Shown here one piece after another: positions 27,909-33,660 of a stretch of 33,660 nucleotides of DNA. The translations under genes were made by a program, and so were the position numbers. The notes below the pieces were generated by a model. The model saw nothing but the letters and a program-made list of their open reading frames with translations. It had not been told where the DNA came from and did no database searches. The number at the start of each line of letters is the position of its first letter. Position 1 is the stretch's first letter. This DNA is from an uncultured Clostridium sp. (GTDB taxonomy: Bacteria; Bacillota; Clostridia; TANB77; CAG-508), in contig CANOPF010000012.1 in NCBI GenBank assembly GCA_947568535.1, positions 1 to 33,660 on the forward strand, written 5' to 3'.

Positions 27909-28295
27909 TTATGGTAATATTTTCAATATTATCTCTAATAAACTTGAAATAATTGGTATTGACATTGATATAATAATAATTTTACTTCCAATTTCAATTT
28001 TACTTGCAATTGCACCTTCACCAGAATCTTGACAAATACTTACGGCAAACTCCGATAAAAACGCAATTCCTGTAATTTTTATCAATAAAGTTAGAAAACT
28101 ACTATTAATTGAAGCTTTGCTAGCGATAGACTGTAATAATCCAATAATTCCCTTTAATTCATCCACTACCAATAGTAAAATTAGTACTCCTGTTAACAAA
28201 CTAATATAAATTGCAAATTCTGGTCTGTACTGTTTCAGCAAAATAATCATAATGAGAGCAATCAAAGCAATTCCTATAATCTTAATAATTTCCAC
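27909..28295 (-). CDS. spoIIIAD: Stage III sporulation protein AD
   Basis: 128 aa multi-pass membrane protein (helices at about 3-20, 27-48, 66-90, 104-125). Start is GTG 28295 with GGAGG 11 bases upstream. Typical segment LLTLLIKITGIAFLSEFAVS with a following SICQDSGEGAIASKIEIGSK, as in SpoIIIAD. Channel component in the mother-cell membrane. Confidence 0.9.
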   Translation of the reverse strand: MEIIKIIGIALIALIMIILLKQYRPEFAIYISLLTGVLILLLVVDELKGIIGLLQSIASKASINSSFLTLLIKITGIAFLSEFAVSICQDSGEGAIASKIEIGSKIIIISMSIPIISSLLEIILKILP

Positions 28296-28354
28296 ATTCT
28301 CACCGACCTCCTTACCAATTTTGGCTAAACTGTGCCTGTCCCCATTTAACCACT

Positions 28355-28549
28355 TTACAGATTAAATATTGTTCTTACGGTGTTAAATAGTCCACTAATT
28401 TCTTTAATTACCATGGTTAATACGATTACTAATCCTGCTAGTGTTGTCATCATTGCTTGGTCTTCTCTTCCTGCTCTGACTAAGACTTGATGTAATACAG
28501 CAACTAATATGCCAATTGCTGCTATTTTGAATAATAAATTGATGTCCAT
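28355..28549 (-). CDS. spoIIIAC: Stage III sporulation protein AC
   Basis: 64 aa, two transmembrane helices (LLFKIAAIGILVAVLHQVL and MMTTLAGLVIVLTMVI) flanking VRAGREDQA, the hallmark of this small protein. Between spoIIIAB and spoIIIAD in the standard order. Confidence 0.92.
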   Translation of the reverse strand: MDINLLFKIAAIGILVAVLHQVLVRAGREDQAMMTTLAGLVIVLTMVIKEISGLFNTVRTIFNL

Positions 28550-28597
28550 GTTGTTTCTTCCTTCCTTATTTTAATTTGCTAATATGTATAATTTTGA

Positions 28598-29107
28598 CTA
28601 ACACAAAATGATGACAATGGCTAGTCCTATGGTAGTACCTAATTTACTGTATAGTTTTTCATTTTTTTCTTTTTGTTCTTGTGCTTCTTGTAATTGTGTT
28701 TCTAAAAATCTTTGTGTGATTTCAATTTGACTGGTTTGTCCTTCTATGTCTGTTTGTCCTAGTAGTTTGGATAATGTTTTTAATACATATTTATCTTCTT
28801 TATTGAGGTTATTTTGGCTTTCTTCTACGGCTTGTTCCCATGCTATATTCGCGGTATTGTCTTTCATTTTTTCTCTGGCTAATTGAAATACTTGTCCTAC
28901 ATTTTTACTTGTATTTTTGGCAATTTCTTCAAAGATTTGTGGTATTGGTTCATAGGTAAACTTTATTTTTGATTGAAACATATTTAGGGCATTTCTGATT
29001 TCTTCTAATTCTTTTACTCTTAATATATATTTTTTAGCTAAATATCTTCCTATAAGACTACATGCTACTAGAATAAAAAATAACATTAAATATTTTAAAA
29101 CTTGCAT
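28598..29107 (-). CDS. spoIIIAB: Stage III sporulation protein AB
   Basis: 169 aa. N-terminal helix (LMLFFILVACSLIGRYLAKK), central helical domain (ELEEIRNALNMFQSKIKFTY, EPIPQIFEEIA), and a hydrophobic C-terminal tail (LGTTIGLAIVIILC). Fold related to type II secretion GspF-like proteins. Second gene of the operon. Confidence 0.88.
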   Translation of the reverse strand: MQVLKYLMLFFILVACSLIGRYLAKKYILRVKELEEIRNALNMFQSKIKFTYEPIPQIFEEIAKNTSKNVGQVFQLAREKMKDNTANIAWEQAVEESQNNLNKEDKYVLKTLSKLLGQTDIEGQTSQIEITQRFLETQLQEAQEQKEKNEKLYSKLGTTIGLAIVIILC

Positions 29108-29182
29108 TTCATTCCCCTTTATCTTTGCTTTTGCTATATTATATTCATGACTTTTTATTTTTAGAACTATGTTTTTTATTTT

Positions 29183-30052
29183 TTATAAAAAAATGACTTT
29201 TTCTATTTGTTTATTTTCAATTAATGTATGTATTGCTGAATTTCTTTTTATATCTTCTAGGTTTTTACCATGCATGGTAAATATTCCTTTTACTCCAGAT
29301 ATTAGGGCTTCTCCAATTGCTTGTACATCTTCTTTTGAACCAATTTCATCACAAGCAAGAACTTCTGGTGCCATTGAACGAATAAGAATTTTCATCCCTT
29401 TAGCTTTACTAATATTTTCAATAATATCTGTTCTCATTCCTATATCATTTTGCGGAATTCCTTTATACATAGCTGCAATTTCACCTCGTTCATCAACTAC
29501 TCCACAGGTCATTCCTTTAAAATTAATTTTTCCTATTCCATTGCTAATATTTCGAATAATATCTCTTAACATTGTAGTTTTTCCTTTTCCTGGAGGGGAT
29601 ACAATTAATGTATTGTATATTGTATTATTTTCTAGATCAATAATTTCTTTTAGGATTTCTTTACTACAACCAATAACTTCTCTAGCTATTCTAACATTTA
29701 AGCTTGTTATATATTTTATATTTAAGATTTTTTCTCCTTCTGATACTGCTGTTCCTGTTATACCAATACGATGTCCTCCTTTTATGGTTAAAAAACCATT
29801 ACAAATTTGATTTTTATAGGCATAAATTGAATTCTCACATAATTTTTCTACTATTTGTAAAATTTCTCCTGTACTTATTTTATAGTCAATAATAACATCT
29901 GCTTGTTTAGTTTTTAATAAAATAGCTCTTCCTACTCTTATTCTAATTTCTTGTAAGTCTTGTTGCAAATTCACATTTTGTAAGAATGTATTTTTTAGTA
30001 GTGTATAAACTTGATTGGGAAAATATCTTACAATTTCTTCTATTTCTTTCAA
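29183..30052 (-). CDS. spoIIIAA: Stage III sporulation protein AA, ATPase
   Basis: 289 aa secretion-type ATPase of the mother-cell channel. N-terminal domain (1-140) includes NGFLTIKGGHRIGITGTAV. Walker A PPGKGKTT (153-160), CGVVDERGEIA (183-193), Walker B VLACDE (231-236), and FTMHG (259-263). It ends at QIEKVIFL, about 15-20 residues shorter than the Bacillus protein. I saw no +1 site or other frameshift near the end, so I take it as the natural stop. First gene of the operon. Confidence 0.93.
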   Translation of the reverse strand: MKEIEEIVRYFPNQVYTLLKNTFLQNVNLQQDLQEIRIRVGRAILLKTKQADVIIDYKISTGEILQIVEKLCENSIYAYKNQICNGFLTIKGGHRIGITGTAVSEGEKILNIKYITSLNVRIAREVIGCSKEILKEIIDLENNTIYNTLIVSPPGKGKTTMLRDIIRNISNGIGKINFKGMTCGVVDERGEIAAMYKGIPQNDIGMRTDIIENISKAKGMKILIRSMAPEVLACDEIGSKEDVQAIGEALISGVKGIFTMHGKNLEDIKRNSAIHTLIENKQIEKVIFL

Positions 30053-30096
30053 TGTATTCCTCCTCTATTATCAAATTTTAATTTTTTCTTTTTTCT

Positions 30097-30154
30097 TATC
30101 ATACAATAAAAGAACATATATTATTAATAATATATGTTCTTTTATTGTATGATA
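30097..30154. repeat. 58-bp perfect palindrome between the 654-aa gene and spoIIIAA
   Basis: Two 29-base arms with no loop, centre between 30125 and 30126. The inner part (AAAAGAACATATA ... TATATGTTCTTTT) has the A-run/T-run form of a bidirectional terminator. The outer arms contain CATACAAT in both orientations, equal to the sigma-E -10 consensus, so the spoIIIA promoter could lie here (minus-strand copy 30151-30144, about 90 bases before ATG 30052). A matching -35 is not clear. Confidence 0.7.
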
Positions 30155-30158
30155 GAAC

Positions 30159-32123
30159 TTACTTTTTATTAATGACTGCCCTATAAATCATGCCTGTATT
30201 TTCATCTCTTTCAAATTCTACTCGATAAGCTGTTTCTGTTTCTATACTTCCTTTAATAAAGGTTATATTTTGACTTGTTGCCTCATATTCTTCCCCATCA
30301 AAATGAATTTCTTTAATCTTTGTCTCTTCACCTTTTTCGTCTGATTCATTATTTCGTTGTATCGTTGATAATAATCCTTTTACCGTAACGCCTTTTAAAT
30401 TACCTTCATATGCTTCAAATTTCATATTGAATGCACTAATTTCCACTTCACTTAAATTAGTTTGATTAGTCCCCTTTTTTGAAAAAAGAACATTTATCTG
30501 AGGTATTGCCTTTTGTAATGGATTTTCATTTTCGTTTAAGCCTAATTTCTCCATTTGGTTTTTGTTTACACTTTGTATTCTTTCTGAAATCGCTTTTATT
30601 AGTGTATTTCTTTGTTCTTCTTCTAGTTCTTCTAATACGATACTATCATCATTAGAAAATTTTTCAATATGAACATTATCTGTAAATTCAACATTATTAT
30701 TCGCATTATACTGATATGTTACAAGAGTATTTTGATTGGTATTACTACTATTTTCTGAATCAGATTCTAATTCTGGCTTCTCAATTATCTTTCCTTGACC
30801 ATCAATTTTAAATTTATGCCCTGTATCTATCATGGTCAAAATAATCTTTCCATTTTCTTCACCTATTTTAATATTTTCCTTATTTACGTTGCTTTTCTCA
30901 AAATCTTCTTTCGTAAAATCAGCTTTATCTGCTTGCGCTATTTTATCAATTTTCACATATTCAATCAATAATTGGATTTGCTCCATTTCTTCAGCTAAAT
31001 TTAAACTTGACTGACTGTTTTTTGCCTTTTGTAAAATAGTATTAACCTGAGATTGACCTTCACATTGAATCATCAATTCGTAATTTTCACTTATACTTTG
31101 TAAAGATTGTAAACCAGAATAATTAGCCATAAAATTTATTTTTACGTGTATGTCCTCCTGATTGATTTCCCATGCCATATTATATTGTTGATCATTTCCA
31201 GTTACATTTTTTTCCACTTGTATTTGTATCTGATTGATTTTTATTACTATTTTTTTCGTTCTTTGCTTTTGTTGATATACGCTGATTTCTAAATTAACTT
31301 CATTTAATTCTGAATAATGGCTTAATTTTTCTCTTAAATCTTCAATATCTCTTGTAGTAATTTGAGTAGCATTTCTTTGTGTTTTTATTCTATACTCATT
31401 AATCTTATCTAACATCATTTGGTCATTTTTTAATGTTTCTAGCATATTTATCAATACGTTTTTGAATTGCTCTCCTTTTATGGTTAATTGGTATCCTTTG
31501 TTTCCTTCTTCTTCTATCTTACTAAAATTACTATTTGATAATTGTTTGTCTAAAACATTCATATAAGTATTTTCTATCTTTTGCCATTCTTCTTTACTTA
31601 AATTCACATGGGCTAATTCCTGTATTTTTTTTCGTTCTTCCATCCCACCTGTTACCAAGCCTGTATTGTTGGAGTTAACAGCAATATACTTACTTCCTAT
31701 ATAATCTGTTTGAACCCCTATAGTCTCTCCTATATGCTTAAAGGTAAATGGAAATTTTACCTTTTCCGAATAATTTAAACTAATATTTTGTATACTTTGT
31801 TTGTTTTTCTTATCGAATTGACCGTTAAAGCTTATCTGCATATTATTTGTACTTTCGGATTGTTGCTGATTAGTAAAGAGTTGAATATTTCCTTGATTTA
31901 TATATGGTGTATTTTCTTGCTTTTCAAAATAATTTTTTAAGGATGACTCAATAAATCCTTCTTTTTCTTTTCTCATTTGTGTAATGTAGTAAAAAAATAA
32001 TTCTTTATTGCTTTTAAACATATCTGTGGAAAAATAAGCAAAAGCAATACCTACTAGTAAAATTAACATGGTTAAGAATATGATTACCGTTAAGATAATT
32101 TTATTGTTTTTCTTTTGTCTCAT
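30159..32123 (-). CDS. Unknown large membrane-anchored extracytoplasmic protein
   Basis: 654 aa. Single N-terminal helix (9-29, KIILTVIIFLTMLILLVGIA), then about 620 residues outside the cell, rich in Asn, Gln and Lys, with many short beta-strand-like runs. A recurring form is a strand of the type KIVIKINQIQIQVEKNV, suggesting repeated beta modules as in solute- or lipoprotein-carrier-like proteins. AAGGAG precedes ATG 32123. No cysteine after the helix, so not a lipoprotein. Between yebC and the spoIIIA operon on the same strand. Family not recognised. Confidence 0.65.
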   Translation of the reverse strand: MRQKKNNKIILTVIIFLTMLILLVGIAFAYFSTDMFKSNKELFFYYITQMRKEKEGFIESSLKNYFEKQENTPYINQGNIQLFTNQQQSESTNNMQISFNGQFDKKNKQSIQNISLNYSEKVKFPFTFKHIGETIGVQTDYIGSKYIAVNSNNTGLVTGGMEERKKIQELAHVNLSKEEWQKIENTYMNVLDKQLSNSNFSKIEEEGNKGYQLTIKGEQFKNVLINMLETLKNDQMMLDKINEYRIKTQRNATQITTRDIEDLREKLSHYSELNEVNLEISVYQQKQRTKKIVIKINQIQIQVEKNVTGNDQQYNMAWEINQEDIHVKINFMANYSGLQSLQSISENYELMIQCEGQSQVNTILQKAKNSQSSLNLAEEMEQIQLLIEYVKIDKIAQADKADFTKEDFEKSNVNKENIKIGEENGKIILTMIDTGHKFKIDGQGKIIEKPELESDSENSSNTNQNTLVTYQYNANNNVEFTDNVHIEKFSNDDSIVLEELEEEQRNTLIKAISERIQSVNKNQMEKLGLNENENPLQKAIPQINVLFSKKGTNQTNLSEVEISAFNMKFEAYEGNLKGVTVKGLLSTIQRNNESDEKGEETKIKEIHFDGEEYEATSQNITFIKGSIETETAYRVEFERDENTGMIYRAVINKK

Positions 32124-32185
32124 TCTTCATTTTCTCCTTAAAATTTATACTCTAAAAACTCTTTATACAAGCTCTATTTTACTTA

Positions 32186-32906
32186 TTATTCTTCCCAGTT
32201 ATGATAAATATTAGCTACATCATCTAAGTCTTCTAATCTTTCGATTAATTTTTCCATTTTCTCGATTCCCTTCTCATCTAATGCTACTGTAGTATTAGGA
32301 AGCATTTGTACTTCTGCTTCTAGAAATGCTAATCCTGCTTCTTCTAGTTTTTCACGAACTGCTGTAAAATCAGATGGATCGGTCGTAACTTCATAGATTT
32401 CTTCTGAAGATTGAAAATCTTCTGCTCCTGCTTCTATAGCAAGAATCATTAATTCTTCTTCTTCTATTGTCGTTGTTTCTTTATCGATTACTAAAATTCC
32501 TTTTTTATTGAACATATAGGATACACATCCACTGGTTCCCAAATTTCCTCCAGATTTATCAAATGCATGTCTTACGTCAGCTGCTGTTCTATTTTTATTA
32601 TCCGTAGATGCTTCTACGATGACAGCTACTCCATTTGGTCCATATCCTTCATATACAATTTCCTCATAGTTTTCGTTACTGTTAGATGCTTTTTTTATTG
32701 CATTGTTAATGGTATCATTTGGCATGTTTGCTGCTTTACATTTGGCAATTACGTTTTTTAGTTTTGAGTTTCCTGCTGGGTCTGGTCCACCTTCTTTTAC
32801 CGCTATTAATAATTCTCTTCCTAATTTTGTAAATATTTTTCCTCTGGCTGCATCTGCTTTTCCTTTTTTGGCTTGTATATTATGCCATTTTGAATGTCCG
32901 ACTCAT
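32186..32906 (-). CDS. yebC: YebC/PmpR-family protein, read through one +1 CGGA site at codon 3
   Basis: 239 aa after one +1 shift at 32900. The recoded N-terminus [20 protein letters not shown] is the family signature. The rest is typical ([59 protein letters not shown]). The zero frame gives [12 protein letters not shown]. YebC-family proteins act as DNA-binding regulators or as translation factors that relieve stalling at difficult sequences; which applies here is unknown. RBS AAGGAGGAG before ATG 32906. An annotator ignoring the shift would start it at an internal ATG (32725) and lose the first 60 residues. Confidence 0.94.
32897..32900 (-). other. +1 recoding site CGGA in yebC (Gly3)
   Basis: Minus strand reads ATG AGT C GGA CAT TCA AAA TGG CAT. 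Only two codons are translated before the site. The Gly-His-Ser-Lys-Trp sequence it restores is nearly invariant in the family. Confidence 0.95.
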
Positions 32907-32979
32907 ATCTTTCTCCTCCTTTTAATTTTCCCTCTATGTTCAAGGTTTTATTTCCTCTAATTTATAATTTTCGTTCTTT

Positions 32980-32988
32980 ATTGTATCA
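32980..32988 (-). promoter_or_regulatory. Possible extended -10 promoter of yebC
   Basis: Minus strand TGATACAAT (32988-32980), an extended -10 form, with no good -35 at 17 bases. About 75 bases before ATG 32906. Confidence 0.35.
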
Positions 32989-33112
32989 CATTATTTTCTA
33001 TTTGTGTAGCCTTTTTACAAATTAAATTGCTTTAACATAATTAAATTATCTCATGATGAGGTAAACCAAAAATATTGGACAAAAAAATATTTTAGTATGG
33101 AGGTTCACTAGT

Positions 33113-33660
33113 ATGTTTAAATATTCATTTGATTTTAAATTCAAAACAGTAAAATATGTAGTGTATGGGAAGCATTCTTATAGAGAAGCTTCAAGAAAAT
33201 TTAATGTCCATCAAGAACAGATAAGAGTATGGACTAATAGGTATAAGACTTATGGTAAAAATGGACTTATACCAAAGCCAATTCAAAAATACGATGGCAA
33301 ATTTAAGGTAGATGTGGTAGAATATATGTATGCTAACCATTTATCTTTTGAAAAGACGGCTATTCATTTCGGATTGCCTTCTTCTACAAATGTTGTATTA
33401 TGGAAGCAAATGTATGATGAGAAAGGTGCTCGGATATTTGCTTAATAATAGGAATATTGCAATTGATAGAGTAAGAGTAAAACGTGTGAAAAACAAGAAA
33501 AATAAACAAAATACTAATTCAAATACATCAATAAAACCTATTTCCAAGTCTTCTTTAAAATCTGATAAAAGTAATGCAGAACTTTTAAAAGAAATAGAAG
33601 ATTTAAGAATGGAGAACGATTACTTAAAAAAATTACAAGCCTTAGTTCAAAAAAGAACAA
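33113..33660 (+). CDS. IS3-family transposase OrfA, read through one +1 CGGA site (C-terminus cut by window edge)
   Basis: Two helix-turn-helix units: SYREASRKFNVHQEQIRVWT, and LSFEKTAIHFGLPSSTNVVL followed by WKQMYDEKGA. In the zero frame it ends GARIFA-stop at 33445. Skipping the C at 33431 gives Gly107 and continues GYLLNNRNIAIDRVRVKRVK, a Lys/Ser linker, then a leucine-zipper segment (AELLKEIEDLRMENDYLKKL) typical of OrfA, open to the window edge. RBS GGAGG 9 bases before ATG 33113. The usual IS3 -1 shift between OrfA and OrfB would come later and is a separate event. Both normal straddling cases (ACG GCT, TTC GGA) also occur here without any shift. Confidence 0.85.
33431..33434 (+). other. 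+1 recoding site CGGA in the IS3 orfA (Gly107)
   Basis: Plus strand reads GAG AAA GGT GCT C GGA TAT TTG CTT AAT. Skipping C continues the OrfA frame into the leucine zipper; the zero frame stops five codons later. Confidence 0.88.

Larger units (their letters stand above)
33054..33660 (+). mobile_element. Left part of an IS3-family insertion sequence (cut by window edge)
   Basis: An orfA of the IS3 type starts at 33113. The preceding stretch from about 33054 (TGATGAGGTAAACCAAAAAT, then ATTGGACAAAA) resembles IS3 left ends, which often carry a TTGGACA-like element. The exact end is uncertain because the right inverted repeat and target duplication are outside the window. OrfB (DDE transposase) must lie further right. 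Confidence 0.6.

Noticed and set aside
29183..29250. A hidden frameshift at the short C-terminus of spoIIIAA
   Set aside because: No CGGA is present, and the alternative frames give only low-complexity Lys/Phe sequence before stopping.
27105..33445. Random sequencing errors as cause of the frameshifts
   Set aside because: Random indels would fall mainly in the many long A and T runs and vary in type. None of those runs is broken, while eight breaks share one four-base motif. A motif-specific systematic error is not excluded and is kept as the main rival.
33113..33660. The IS3 orfA break as the normal OrfA/OrfB programmed frameshift
   Set aside because: IS3 elements use a -1 shift on an A-rich slippery sequence after the leucine zipper. 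Here the shift is +1, lies before the zipper and has the CGGA signature.

Overview
The window looks like chromosomal DNA from an endospore-forming, very AT-rich Firmicute, probably an anaerobic gut-type Clostridium relative. Evidence: a complete spoIIIA operon (AA to AH), the spoIIAA-spoIIAB-sigF operon, Gram-positive LexA, RqcH, AddA, AGGAGG-type ribosome binding sites, and Arg codons dominated by AGA. The exact lineage cannot be fixed from this piece alone.

Layout. 1-1861: a MATE transporter fused to a cytidylate-kinase-like domain (runs off the left edge) with its own promoter. 1896-4624: VanY-type D,D-carboxypeptidase, then an ECF sigma factor with a membrane-bound DUF4179-type partner. 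4688-6485: rqcH with promoter and a two-way terminator. 14797-6506 (minus strand): a heterodimeric ABC exporter, addA and a small membrane protein, apparently one operon behind an operator-bearing promoter. 15544-14835: lexA. 19247-15570: early sporulation cluster spoIIAA, spoIIAB, sigF, spoIID, spoIIQ-like. 24287-19258: pfkA, two unknown genes, valS. 24447-24764: a small XRE regulator on the plus strand. 30154-24759: spoIIIAA-AH. 32985-30159: yebC and a large unknown membrane-anchored protein. 33054-end: start of an IS3-family element.

Main discovery. Six otherwise healthy genes (addA three times, an ABC exporter half, sigF, spoIIIAE, yebC and the IS3 orfA) are each interrupted by exactly the same event: one extra C directly before a GGA glycine codon, so that the zero frame shows CGG and the protein continues in the +1 frame. 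All eight cases read NNN-CGGA-. In every case dropping one base restores a glycine and a family-typical sequence. In the rest of the coding sequence I found no in-frame CGG at all; about 28 other CGG trinucleotides in genes straddle two codons. No other kind of frameshift was found. This is not what random decay or random sequencing error looks like. It suggests genome-wide +1 recoding in which CGG is unassigned as a triplet and the quadruplet CGGA is read as glycine, perhaps by a tRNA-Gly with a UCCG anticodon in an expanded loop. The codon before the site varies (GCA, GTT, GTT, GAA, ACA, GAC, AGT, GCT), which argues against ordinary P-site slippage. A motif-specific sequencing or assembly artefact is the main rival and must be excluded with raw reads. 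The decoder tRNA is not in this window.
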